Assembly (NCBI GenBank): GCA_037575805.1 | Contig: JAZHPD010000003.1 | Span: 806,001-870,000, forward strand | Origin: Lecanicillium sp. G3 | Taxonomy: Eukaryota; Ascomycota; Sordariomycetes; Hypocreales; Cordycipitaceae | Direction of reading: 5' to 3' | Length of the DNA stretch: 64,000 nt | Shown here: positions 54,940 through 64,000 of the stretch, piece after piece | Layout: the number at the start of each line of letters is the position of its first letter | Numbering within the stretch: the first letter of the stretch is position 1 | Translations under genes and position numbers: made by a program | Notes under the pieces: generated by a model | Databases searched by the model: none | Told to the model about the DNA's origin: nothing | What the model saw: the letters and a program-made list of their open reading frames with translations, nothing else

Positions 54940-56136
54940 ATGTCTGACACCGGCATGAGTATGCTGTACACAATCAGCGGGTATGCCGCTCTCATCGGAG
55001 CTGGCGTGACCCTCTACCACTTTTCCACCAGGCCCGATGCCAAAAAGAGAGCTGCCGCCGCAAAGGCAAAGGCTGCTCAGCCGGAAACCCGCAAGGAGGA
55101 CAGAAAGAAGAAGCAGCGCATGGAAGCGTTTGCCCAAGAAGCCCAATCCGCCTCCAAGACGGCCGCGGCCGCCCCCGAGGCCAAGGAGCCTGAGGCCAGC
55201 GTGACCACGGGCCGTGACACCATGGACGACTCTGCCGCCAACCGCGAATTCGCCAAGCAGCTTTCCAAGGCCAAGGAGGGCACCAAGTTTGCCGCCAAAT
55301 CCGACTCGAAGCAGCGTGAAAAGTCCGTCAAGCAGTCCAAAGCCCGCGAGATTGACGCCGCAAAGGCTGCCAAGCCCGAGTCTTACGCTGAAGCTGCCGC
55401 CCCTACCGAATCTGCCGCCGACGAGCCTGTCGAGGACGAACCCGCTGCTGCCGAGATTCCCGCTGAAGCCGGCCGTGTTGATGACATGCTCGAGCCCAAG
55501 GCCGCCGCGCCGACGGTGCTTCGCCTGGGCGAGACCAAGCCCACCGAGCAGAAGAAGGCCAGCAAGCCCGCTGAGAAGGTTGAGACCAAGAAGCAGCGCC
55601 AGAACAGGAAGAAGGCTGAGGCTGCCAAGGCTGCCCGAGACGAGGCTGAGGTCGAGCGCAAGGCCCTCGAAGAGAAGCAGCGCCGCCAGGCCCGTGTCGC
55701 CGAAGGCCGAGCTGCTAAGGACGGCTCCCAGTTCACCAACGGTGCCGCCGCTGCCTGGAAGCAGGGCGCGCCCGCCAACGGAGTCGCGAAGACCAACGGC
55801 GAGCTGCACCAGCCTCTTGACACATTCGAGCCCAGCGCTGCCCCGGCCAAGAAGGTCAACGGCAATGTTAGCGCTGCGCCAGCTGTAGTTGAGCAGCAGC
55901 CCCAACAAGATGAGGACGAGTGGAGCACTGTCAAAACCAAGAGCTCCAAGAAGAAGGCCGCCAACTCCGGTTCTGGCGACGAGGAGCCTGCTCCCAAGGC
56001 CGCTCCTGCTGTCAAGCAGGCTGCCCCCGCCACCACCAACGGTGCTTCCAAGAAGGCCTTTGGTGGCTCATTCTCAGCCCTGACGACCAACGACGACGTC
56101 GCCGATGAGGAAGAGGAAGAGGAGTGGGACGTCTAG
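54940..56136 (+). CDS. Membrane-anchored, highly charged Ala/Lys/Glu-rich protein
   Basis: Intronless, 398 residues. One hydrophobic segment near the N-terminus (residues about 7-27: MLYTISGYAALIGAGVTLYH) is followed at once by basic residues (PDAKKRAAAAKAKAA), so an N-out/C-cytosolic signal anchor is likely. The rest is a long Ala/Lys/Glu-rich region with coiled-coil-like stretches (ETKKQRQNRKKAEAAKAARD, RKALEEKQRRQARVAEGRAA) and ends in an acidic DDVADEEEEEEWDV. Motifs such as EWSTVKTKSSKKK and GGSFSALTTND recall RNA- or ribosome-associated proteins. A role as an endoplasmic-reticulum anchored RNA or ribosome-binding factor is possible but inferred; I do not recognise a named family. Codon use fits a well-expressed gene. 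Confidence 0.75.
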   Translation: MSDTGMSMLYTISGYAALIGAGVTLYHFSTRPDAKKRAAAAKAKAAQPETRKEDRKKKQRMEAFAQEAQSASKTAAAAPEAKEPEASVTTGRDTMDDSAANREFAKQLSKAKEGTKFAAKSDSKQREKSVKQSKAREIDAAKAAKPESYAEAAAPTESAADEPVEDEPAAAEIPAEAGRVDDMLEPKAAAPTVLRLGETKPTEQKKASKPAEKVETKKQRQNRKKAEAAKAARDEAEVERKALEEKQRRQARVAEGRAAKDGSQFTNGAAAAWKQGAPANGVAKTNGELHQPLDTFEPSAAPAKKVNGNVSAAPAVVEQQPQQDEDEWSTVKTKSSKKKAANSGSGDEEPAPKAAPAVKQAAPATTNGASKKAFGGSFSALTTNDDVADEEEEEEWDV

Positions 56137-57148
56137 AGTATGCAGGTGCATGCAAAATAGCATTCGCCTGTGTTTACTTACGACAAAGCCATGGGCGAAA
56201 AGAAGGGTTAAAAAAAGAACAAAAAAAAAACAAAAAAACCATGAATCAAAAGCCACTACGCGAATCACTTCTTGTACCATATTCAGTAGCATCGGGATTG
56301 CTACTGTTGTTACTGTCACCTTCCCTTTTTTCCTATTTCCTACTAGTTTTTTTTTCTTGAGCACAAGCATAGACGGCGATGGTGGAAAACAAGAGACTGA
56401 TATGGCGTGGAACGGAGCACGAGAGATGGAACGACAACGAAGACGACGCCGGAGCCCCGAGAAGCAGACCGGTGCGGGATGGCGATGAAGGCGTCGAGAC
56501 GTTTCAGATCCCAAATGACGCAGCCTGGGGTTGGCAGATCAAAAAGAAAAGGCTAGTTTAAGGAGCATGCGAAAGCGGTATATGTCTTTTGAGGGGGTGC
56601 CAAAAAATTGGGAAGGATCATGGCAAGGCTGCGAGATTGAAATTGTTTTGTGTGCGATTGTATGTGTGTGTATTTATCATTATCGTGTCGAGCCAAAGGC
56701 GACGCGTGGAACTAGAATTGTCTACAAAGTAGCTACAAAATATAATTGATGAAAAATGAGAGTTGCTTGTGACTGAAAACGAGGTTAAGTTACTGGGTAT
56801 CATTCGAGTGAGTGTATATGGTGTACGGTGGTGAGGCGTGTAATGCTGGCCAATGTGATGTTCAACACACCCGTCGACGAGGGGATCAGAGCTACCGTCG
56901 CAGAATGAACATACTAGTTAGCTATAATTTTAGCATGCAGCATTTTTCCAACTCTTCTCTTACCTCGTGGCCCGGGTTGTTCTCACCTGCACAGGCAAGC
57001 CCCAGCACCCAACCAACTTTCTGTCAGCCTCATCGACGACGTTTAAGGATTCACACTCCATTGGCTCGCCGCTGCGGTACCTCCTCCATCTTCTACGCAC
57101 GATACCAGATGGAGTGAAGCCATAGAGCTGAACCCATCTCGATCTACG
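56137..57148. other. Intergenic between charged protein gene and Zn2Cys6 gene
   Basis: 3' UTR, A-rich tract at 56211-56238, and AT-rich spacer. No gene supported. Confidence 0.5.
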
Positions 57149-57576
57149 ATGAGCCAGCGAAATAACTATGCTAATAGCCGAGCGGGCAATACGCATCGTC
57201 TGACGTATGTACATTAAGAGCAGCGAAACGACGCATTGTGCCATTCCATGCTGCCGTGATGCTGTGTCTTGGATCTTATTCTTATATCCTTTACTTTGCC
57301 GTTATCCTAGACTAACGTGTCGCCAGATGTGAACCTTGCCGCAAACGCAAGGTGAAATGCAGCAAAGCATATCCAAGCTGCGGCCGCTGCACCAAGCTGG
57401 GCTATTCATGCTCCTACCGCGAGCGTGTAAGCCGCCGTGAGACCCAGGCCGCCATCATCAGCCAACTTCAGGAACGTGTCCGCGAGGCTGAAGCCTTGTT
57501 GGCCCTACAGGAACCGGCTCCCCAACAGGAGTCGAACACTTACGCCCAGGGCTTTCTTGGGGCTGAGGAGCTATAA
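57149..57576 (+). CDS. Zn(II)2Cys6 DNA-binding domain protein, short or truncated
   Basis: Two exons, 57149-57204 and 57327-57576, give 101 residues; the intron (GTATGT...GACTAAC...CGCCAG) splits a Thr codon directly before the first zinc-ligand Cys. Splicing gives MSQRNNYANSRAGNTHRLTC, then the zinc cluster EPCRKRKVKCSKAYPSCGRC and TKLGYSCSY. All six cysteines are present with the spacing C-x2-C-x6-C-x5-C-x2-C-x6-C. A linker and coiled-coil-like helix follow (AAIISQLQERVREAEALLAL). The frame stops at TAA, and no fungal_trans regulatory region exists downstream. A CAA-to-TAA change at the stop would let the frame run only about ten codons further. It could be a decayed full-length factor or a natural DNA-binding-only protein. 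Confidence 0.7.
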
Positions 57577-60500
57577 CTGCGTCTGCAGCCTATCAGGGGG
57601 GGCCGCCGGACCGTGCGTAGGTGAGGTTGTTGGACGTGAGCGATATGAGGTGGGTGCGGGCGCAGGTCTTGCGAGATATGGCATGTGGTGTGCCTTGAGT
57701 TGTCGGTCTTGGTGAACGGTGGTAGTCATAGTGAGGTTGAAGATGCGGATTGATGAGTGCTACGAAGAGGGGCTGTGGCTGATGAAGAGTTGAGCTGCAA
57801 CTGGTAGATTTATGGATTGAATAATTTGAATCCTGTTACCGGTATGATCGACAGGAGCAACAATTGGCATGAACTGGACATACATAGAGAAGAACCTGAC
57901 GAGGCTGTGGCGCGGACTTGATCGGCCGCGATTGTCTGCGCAGCCGCAAAACGTAATCAGGCCACAGACTTTCTGATCTGCAGTCAGGCTAATATTGAGG
58001 GAAGTTAAGTAAGTTAATGTATTGGTAAAGAAGAGAATGTTTATGTTTATCGGCCTGATATAAGCTGGCTACGAGCCAACGGTGATGGTTTGGATGCCTG
58101 TTATCTTGCGTTGTTGGTTTCGTAGCGAAGCTGGGCTGAATCAATGACATGGAAAATTGCATTTATATATAATACTTGATAAATAAGGGATTACTTACAA
58201 TATATCGTCCTACCAAGTGCGATTGCTTGTGCCCTGCTCTGGGGTCCTGCAATGATGAATGGCATCTTGGATAGAATCGCGCGAACTACAGAGCGCAGCG
58301 TTTTTTTTCGGCGCCGAAATTTTCGAGAACCAGATATATGTTACCATTCACGAATATTTTACTATTACAGGGTTTCCTTTTTGTTTTTCAACTCTCCCCC
58401 GTCTATTTCTATCTGTTTACGTTTCCATTTCTTAAGCTGACTACGATGAGCCTGGGAGAGCAAGTTTGCGTGGAGCGTAGAATTACGACAGAGTGAAACG
58501 CATTCTTGTTTTAAGCTGTGCCAGCTCGGCTTTTACCTTTGTTTTATATATACTTGAAGTTCTTTCTTTGCTGGGGGCTTGCTTTATGGTGCAAGCAGAA
58601 AACGTGAACAAGCTTGTTTTCAGCCAAACAGATTGCTCACGAAAGCCATGCCATCTCGGTTGTCGCACCTGATCTTTTTCATCTGCTTTCTTACACCTAT
58701 CAGATGACTCTCCCCCCACCAAGGTGTCGGCATCGTGGGCGACTGGGTGTTTCGGGTTGGAGGGACTGGGGGGTCGTTGCAGAGTCGCACTACATTAGCG
58801 TCAAAGATGATGATCAGTCCGTTTCTGACAGCGGGCAAAGCCCCAAGGGTTGAAATCGGGAGCATCTGCCGTTGCAAGCCTCAAGTCCCTTGGTCGATCT
58901 ACCGAGTACCGGTACAAGAGAAACGATAGAGTCATGATTTACCAGTGGCGGGCATCGCAGCGAGCCACGAGGGTCCTCGCGAGGTGAAGAAGAGAAAAAG
59001 AGAGAGAGAGGGACCCTCCCACCTCCCTCGTTGGCCGGAAGCGAACTAACACGGGCGGAATACTACGCTGTAATTCCCTGGCAGCCTATGGTTCCCAAAC
59101 GTTTTGCCGTGTTTGGACGGCCAGGGCGGGCGCTAGGCTGAGTTGAACTAACTAGCTAGAGAGACCTGAATCAAGGCAATGACCCTTGATGTGAAATGAG
59201 GGTATGTGTATGAATGTCACGATAATTTTCTTCTTTTTGTATTTTTTTTTTTTCGGATACTTGGCAGAGTTGGTATTCTGCGGGGTGAAATTGCCAACGT
59301 GCGAGAGGGCAAATTGCCAAAGAGGGGAAAAACAAAGGGTGTGGCAGCGCCAAGAGGCACAGAAAAGTCTGATTGCTGCAGAACGAAAATAGCACGAGAG
59401 GGGTAAAATGGAATAAAAACTGAAGAAGGATTATTGTTAAATAAAAAAAAAGCGCATCCGAGTTTTGACACGGAGGTTTTGTTTCCAGGGTACTTTTTTG
59501 CAGCATATTACGTCTGGCGCAGCTAGGTTCAGGCTGCGTGTGGCTGCACTACTCGTAAATAGTGCATGTATGAACCTGGTTACCCTGGGTAATTTGAGGC
59601 TACACGAGCCATTCTCGTAAACTTGGGATTGCATGTGGCCGAGGGCCAAAGGCGGGGAAGAGGTTTACAAGAGGGATTCCACGGAGGTACACGACGACCA
59701 CGGCAGAGAGTTGCCGTGCGTGCACGGAGTACATGTAGAAGCAAAGGCAGATTGTATACGTGTCGTGATCTGCAGGGTTGCAGCATACTTACCAGTATTT
59801 GAGCTGGATGTCACAGAAAGATTGGGAACGCAATTCCGTCTTGTTTTCCAACATGTGCAATTGTCCTGGGGTTTTGGGTTTTGGGCTTTGGGCTTTGGGC
59901 TTTGGGCAGCAGATTTGCTCTTCGTGGAGAGTGAAACGGCGCGGGGGAGGAGGGGAAGCAAAAGGGCAATGGAAAATATCAATGCGATGGGCACGGATAT
60001 CCCGGGGGAGGAGGAATATCCGGAGGTTATGCGGCGACAAGAAAGTTACTCAAGAGAGAGAATGGGCTCGTGACGCCTCGGACGAGCGGCTGTGATTGGC
60101 AGAGATGAGGAGACTGGGGAGGATGAGCGAGAGGTGATGGCTGCAGGAGGAAAAGCCAAAAAGGGCAGGTATAACAGAGAAAGATGTGGCTTGCGTCTTT
60201 GCGTTTTTGGTGTCTTTGTGGTCTTTGTGGTGGTCAATGGCTTGAATGAGGGCTTTGACGGGGAGGGGGGTAAAGCTTGTCTTGCGTTGCAAACGTGCGC
60301 GAGACGTACAGAGGGAATCGTTGTATGAGCGACAGATTACGGTATCAAGAAAAGTTAAATAGTGATTGTACTGTATTGCTTGTTTGATACCTGTTAACAA
60401 GTTGTGTAGTTACAGAGTAAGTAGCTGGGCAAGTTATTAGTGTTTGTTATTAGCGTCAGGTGTTGACTAGTTAGTTGGCGTTGTATGTCACTGGCGAGGA

Positions 60501-61353
60501 GGGTACGGCAATTGGAGTCGGAAAATTGACGGGAAAAAAAAAAGGACAAAAAATGTAATAAAAGATACAAAAAATCGGTGTGAAGAAAGGAAAAAGTCAA
60601 ATGACCACATCTGCAATGCATTCGGCATCACGGCCAGCGCAGCCACTCACTGACAGGTGTTTGCCGCCCGTGGGCCAGCAGTTGGCGGGCAGGAGGAGGC
60701 TGTAGGCCGTGGCCCTGCTGTACTTACTTGTAGGTTGTACTGGTAGGTAGCCCACTGCCCACTGGCCGCCTGTAGCCGACCCAGAAGAGTACCTGGCTAG
60801 GCTGTCAAGGTACCTGTACTCCGTACTTGTCATGTATCAGGTACTTTTGACTTGCATGTCCCTTTCCACTGTTTATATGTACCCACTACCCCTCTCCCCC
60901 AAGATTCTTCACCCCCAGTTTCCCCCAGCTTAGCCCAGTCAGCCAGACCAGCCAGCCCTCTCTGTCCCCTTGGCCATTCTTGTCTCCTCCCACTTTCTCC
61001 CACTCACTCCCGCTTCCTCCTCGCCCTCTCTCGTCTCCCATTGCCACCACGGGCACTCTCTGCCTTTCATTTCTCGTTCCATTCCATCTCTTCCCATTCC
61101 CACTCTCTTTAGCCTCTCCTTCTTTTAACATTTCGACATTGCCCAGCCCTTTCTTTTGTGCTCGTTTTCTTTTTTTAAACCTTTTTGTTTCTTCTGCTTC
61201 TTTTTCTTTTTCGGCGTCAATTCTCTCCTCCCATTGACCCCTTCCGAATCTCGACACACGACCACAACGCTCGCGCCCAGATTTCTCAACGGCCAACCTT
61301 GTTGAAACTGTCTCAACTCGATTGCAATACGCCCGCCCCTTGACACTCGATAT
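57577..61353. other. Long gene-poor region upstream of the 401-residue gene
   Basis: 3.8 kb with no supported gene. Contains a TTTGGGC repeat, a TACTCCGTA copy at 60817 and, from about 60.85 kb, a CT-rich sequence that looks like the promoter and start of a long 5' leader. A signal-peptide-like minus-strand frame at 59665-59994 starts only at GTG and was rejected. Confidence 0.45.
59868..59907. repeat. GGGTTTT/GGGCTTT tandem repeat
   Basis: Five 7-base units, the last three perfect TTTGGGC. Confidence 0.85.
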
Positions 61354-61690
61354 ATGCGACTGCTCTTGTCCTTCTCGGCCCTTTGCTATAGTCTTGAAAC
61401 ATTGGCCACTTGCAACCAAGGCGCAGCCCCGGTTCTTCCGCATATCAAATTGCTTCGCCTCGCTCTGCGGCACCCCCCCTTGCTCGCCTCTGTTTGCACC
61501 CAAGAGGCCACCATACCGTCGCGACCGACCCTGCAACAAACCTGAGCCGCACATCTTTCTCTCTACTCAAGACAGGGAGCAGAAGAAAAAGTCGCGTGCT
61601 TTCGTTTCAACCCGGCCGATCAATTTCGACATACCGCTGAAAGGAGCATCCCACGTCGTATTCATGTCACTGTCCCACGTCGAGATATAA
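61354..61690 (+). promoter_or_regulatory. Two upstream ORFs in the leader of the 401-residue gene
   Basis: A 63-codon ATG frame (61354-61545, MRLLLSFSALCYSLETLATC...) and an 8-residue frame (61664-61690, MSLSHVEI) precede the main start at 61752. If the transcript starts upstream of 61354 both would be translated first and should reduce initiation at the main ATG. The transcript start is not known from sequence alone. Confidence 0.4.
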
Positions 61691-61751
61691 CACCACTGCG
61701 CCATTGTTTACCGATACCCCGACAACGTGCGCGACGACCGTAGAACTCAAC

Positions 61752-62957
61752 ATGTCGTTCCCCGTCGCCGTGCAGTCGGCCATCTTCTACTTTGTCGCCT
61801 GCACGCCATGCGCCAAGGTGCGCCATCGCCAAAAGGCTCGCGACATTGCGAAAAAGGAGCGCCAGGAAAAGGCCAGGCTCGAGACCGAACAGCCGGGCCT
61901 CTACCGACACCCTTCACCCTTCAACACCAACCCCTACTGGCAAGATGAAATCACAATGGGTCCTAGTCTGCCCAAAAAGTCGTCGAGCAAAAACTCGAGC
62001 CAGCGCGGCCTCACATCCTCCGGCCGCGACAGTTGCACCCCCAGCGTCTCCGACCACGCCACCAATGTCGACGACAGCAGAACCAACATCGACAGCATGA
62101 GCATATTACGCGAAGACGAAGACGGCATCCCCAAAGACTGGAACCGAAAACTCGGATACCAACGCGAAGACGAAGAGCTATGGGGCCAGTGGTCGGGCCA
62201 GAAATTAAAAGACGCCATCACCAAGGCACGCGACTCGGCCGGCCGCCTCATCGAGTCCACCCTCGGCCTGGAAAAGGACGTCACCGACCAGGAACGCCGC
62301 GACTTCTACACCACCCCGCGAAACCCGCCCGTAAACGACTACCACCCGCCCGTCGTCAGCAGCAAGCCGCCTCACAAGGACGCCCACAAGTGGATGCTGC
62401 AGCCTCCCCCGCCTGCCAAGGTCATGGAGGGCAAGGTCCCCGTCAGCAGAGCCGCCAGCTCCGGCAGCAAGTCCAGCGGTCGCACCCTCGTCGGTGACGA
62501 CCCTTTCCTCGAGAAGATTATACAGGACAAGCTGGCCAAGGAGATGTCGCGCACGGGCTCCGTCCCAACCGAGACGGAGCTCATCGAGTCCCTCTTTGTC
62601 ACCCGCAGCAACCAGAGCGTCAACCGACGCCGGAGCCTTTCCTTTGACAACGGCTGCGACGAGTTGCAAGATTCCGCCCCCTTCCCCGCCCGCCCGCGAC
62701 CCAAGGCCCGACCCGGACCCGTCGCCGCGCCTCCCGGGATGGCCGGCGACGACTCCGACGATGACTCGTATGCCCTCGCGCCGCTGTCGAAGCCCATGAG
62801 CCACGTTGCTCAGCGCCCCAGGCTGGAGACCATCCCCAGCACCGACGCCAGCAGTGGCAGCCTCCGCGACCTGACGAAGAAATCCAGACGCACAAAATCA
62901 CGACGCAGCAAGCTCATGACGACGGTTGGCTCCCCCGTCGGCGACGACACGGACTAA
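61752..62957 (+). CDS. Unknown fungal protein with N-terminal hydrophobic segment, 401 residues
   Basis: Intronless; ATG chosen at 61752 (CTCAACATG, MSFPVAVQSAIFYFVACTPC) because the frame upstream has no other ATG. The first ~20 residues are hydrophobic and end in a CTPCAK motif, then a strongly basic helix (KVRHRQKARDIAKKERQEKA). This could be a short membrane anchor with palmitoylatable cysteines, or a mitochondrial-like signal. The body is polar and Ser-rich, with recognisable segments YRHPSPFNTNPYWQDEITMG, DGIPKDWNRKLGYQREDEEL, WGQWSGQKLKDAITKARDSA and DPFLEKIIQDKLAKEMSRTG. The C-terminus is basic (LTKKSRRTKSRRSKLM). The well-formed blocks between disordered linkers suggest a conserved signalling or scaffold protein, but I recognise no family. 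Confidence 0.75.
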   Translation: MSFPVAVQSAIFYFVACTPCAKVRHRQKARDIAKKERQEKARLETEQPGLYRHPSPFNTNPYWQDEITMGPSLPKKSSSKNSSQRGLTSSGRDSCTPSVSDHATNVDDSRTNIDSMSILREDEDGIPKDWNRKLGYQREDEELWGQWSGQKLKDAITKARDSAGRLIESTLGLEKDVTDQERRDFYTTPRNPPVNDYHPPVVSSKPPHKDAHKWMLQPPPPAKVMEGKVPVSRAASSGSKSSGRTLVGDDPFLEKIIQDKLAKEMSRTGSVPTETELIESLFVTRSNQSVNRRRSLSFDNGCDELQDSAPFPARPRPKARPGPVAAPPGMAGDDSDDDSYALAPLSKPMSHVAQRPRLETIPSTDASSGSLRDLTKKSRRTKSRRSKLMTTVGSPVGDDTD

Positions 62958-63696
62958 GTAAATATATAAACAACACACCCCGCCACCACACCACACCTTA
63001 TTCTCTTCTCGCCAACCAGTTGCATTTGACATGCCTGGTAAAAGATTCAACATACTTGGACAACAACACTTTCACACCCTTCTACTTTCTTCCGCCCTTC
63101 TTCAACCACTCCCTCTTTCACTCTCCAGCATACTCGAGCGATTATGGCGTCTTTTTTTTTTCTTTCTTTTAAGCATACGGGGTTCATTGGGTTCTAGGTG
63201 CATGCGAGTTGTGCGTTTTGGATGGCTTTTTTTCTCTTTTTTTACTCTCAGTCTTTTCCTTTCTTGTCTGTTAGACTTGGTTTTCTTTGGAGTTGATACA
63301 CAAAAAGGAGAATGACTTTATCTTTTAACTTACCTCGTAACTTTTTTTATAGCCCATATTAGAGTGCTTCTTCGTCTTTCTCAGGTTGGTCATCAATATA
63401 TATTACCTTTTTTTTTACTACTACTACTTTGACAAGAGCCGGGTGCGTTTTAGGTCCCCGCATTCAATTGCAGTAGATTAGTTTTCTTTTCTTGGGAGAA
63501 TCAATAATAGACTTCTTTTTCCTTCTTTGAGAAGTTCTTTTTTTGTTTCTTAATATGTACATGAACCCCCCGTAAACCAAGTATCGTAATGTGGCATCAA
63601 TTACCCCCAGTCGTATAAACCATATATCAACACGTAGAATGCCTCCCTCGCCTTCCCCCCTCCCTCATTCACTCCGCTACCCGTATAGGTCCATCC
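62958..63696. other. Spacer between convergent genes at the right end
   Basis: T-rich 3' UTR-like sequence with many poly-T tracts; no gene. Confidence 0.5.
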
Positions 63697-64000
63697 TCAA
63701 AGATGCATGCCCCCATCCTCGTCGGTCGTCATGTCCCGCATCCGCTCCTCCACCGCCCTCCGCAGCTGCTCATCCGACAAGCTGCCCCCGTTTCCCCCGC
63801 TCCCGCTCCCACGACCACCACCCCCAGCCTGCGCATCCATCACGACCTCCCCGTCGCCCGTTATCCGCCCCGTCTGAAACGTCCCGTCCGTCCACGGCGA
63901 GCTCGAGCTCCCATTCACCACAGCACCGCCAGCACCAGCACCGCCGCCGCCGCCCTGCGCGTGCGCCTCCTCCTCGGCCCTCGCCTCGGCCACCGCCGCC
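63697..64000 (-). CDS. C-terminal part of an unknown protein (partial at right edge)
   Basis: The minus-strand frame is open to the window edge and stops at 63697-63699. About 100 residues are visible: an acidic helix (AEARAEEEAHAQGGGGGAGA), a Gly/Ser-rich linker, DGTFQTGRITGDGEVVMDAQ and a conserved-looking end, LSDEQLRRAVEERMRDMTTD with an acidic tail DEDGGMHL. The final amphipathic helix looks like a genuine protein terminus. No domain is recognisable; the bulk of the gene lies outside. Confidence 0.5.
   Translation of the reverse strand, partial: AAVAEARAEEEAHAQGGGGGAGAGGAVVNGSSSSPWTDGTFQTGRITGDGEVVMDAQAGGGGRGSGSGGNGGSLSDEQLRRAVEERMRDMTTDEDGGMHL

Noticed and set aside
57437..57715. Alternative frame over the Zn2Cys6 gene
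   Set aside because: It lacks the six-cysteine pattern, which is intact in the chosen spliced frame.
59665..59994. Minus-strand frame with a convincing signal-peptide-like start (PIALIFSIALLLPLLPRAVS) and several Cys
   Set aside because: It opens only at a GTG, with no ATG or splice acceptor in frame upstream, and its middle is the TTTGGGC repeat read in antisense.
60886..61554. 222-codon minus-strand frame
   Set aside because: It is antisense to the CT-rich leader of the 61752 gene; Gly/Glu/Lys/Arg-rich composition reflects the purine-rich strand.

Overview
The window reads as nuclear DNA of a filamentous ascomycete, most probably a sordariomycete and perhaps Hypocreales. The genes have short GT-AG introns of about 45-115 bases, often with a CTAAC-like branch point. 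Coding regions are GC-rich, UTRs are T-rich or CT-rich, and intergenic gaps are long and full of microsatellites. The protein set is typically fungal: Aro3-type DAHP synthase, Nar1, Sch9, Atp14, Prp4, Lsm8, Cab4, Zn2Cys6 and fungal C2H2 factors, and an ABCC pump. Species is inference only.

Layout. 1-834: C-terminal end of a fungal transcription factor. 1994-10026: compact housekeeping block with DAHP synthase, a three-finger C2H2 protein (possibly the INO80 subunit Iec1), Nar1, a SUZ-domain protein and a small 80-residue protein. 10027-16933: long gene-poor stretch dense in simple repeats, with two orphan exon-like pieces, leading into the AGC kinase gene sch9 (16934-19907). 21666-24516: ATP synthase subunit h and a DOMON/cytochrome b561-type membrane protein, both on the minus strand.

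About 24.5-39.2 kb is an accessory-looking island. It holds one intact ten-exon ABCC transporter (29270-34115). Beside it lie a decayed copy of that gene's second ATPase domain with the intron kept at the same place, a LysM-domain fragment abutting that relic, and a three-exon gene on the other strand that could be a chitinase tail. There is also a newly modelled two-exon secreted mini-protein (36400-36793).

39229-56136 returns to core genes: a Psk1-like S6-type kinase, a broken secreted alpha/beta hydrolase, Prp4, a Pch1-like cyclin, Lsm8, a nucleoside hydrolase, phosphopantetheine adenylyltransferase and a membrane-anchored charged protein. 57149-57576 encodes a Zn2Cys6 DNA-binding domain with no regulatory body. 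61752-62957 is an unknown protein behind a leader with two upstream ORFs, and 63697-64000 is the C-terminus of another gene.

Functional themes: two TOR-output-type AGC kinases (Sch9 and Psk1-like) lie 20 kb apart; RNA metabolism is represented by Prp4, Lsm8 and the SUZ protein; Cab4 supplies CoA, Nar1 makes cytosolic Fe-S proteins and Aro3 opens the shikimate pathway. No biosynthetic gene cluster, CRISPR array, rRNA, tRNA or autonomous transposon was recognised. Exon coordinates below are my own splice readings from the sequence and were not checked against transcripts.
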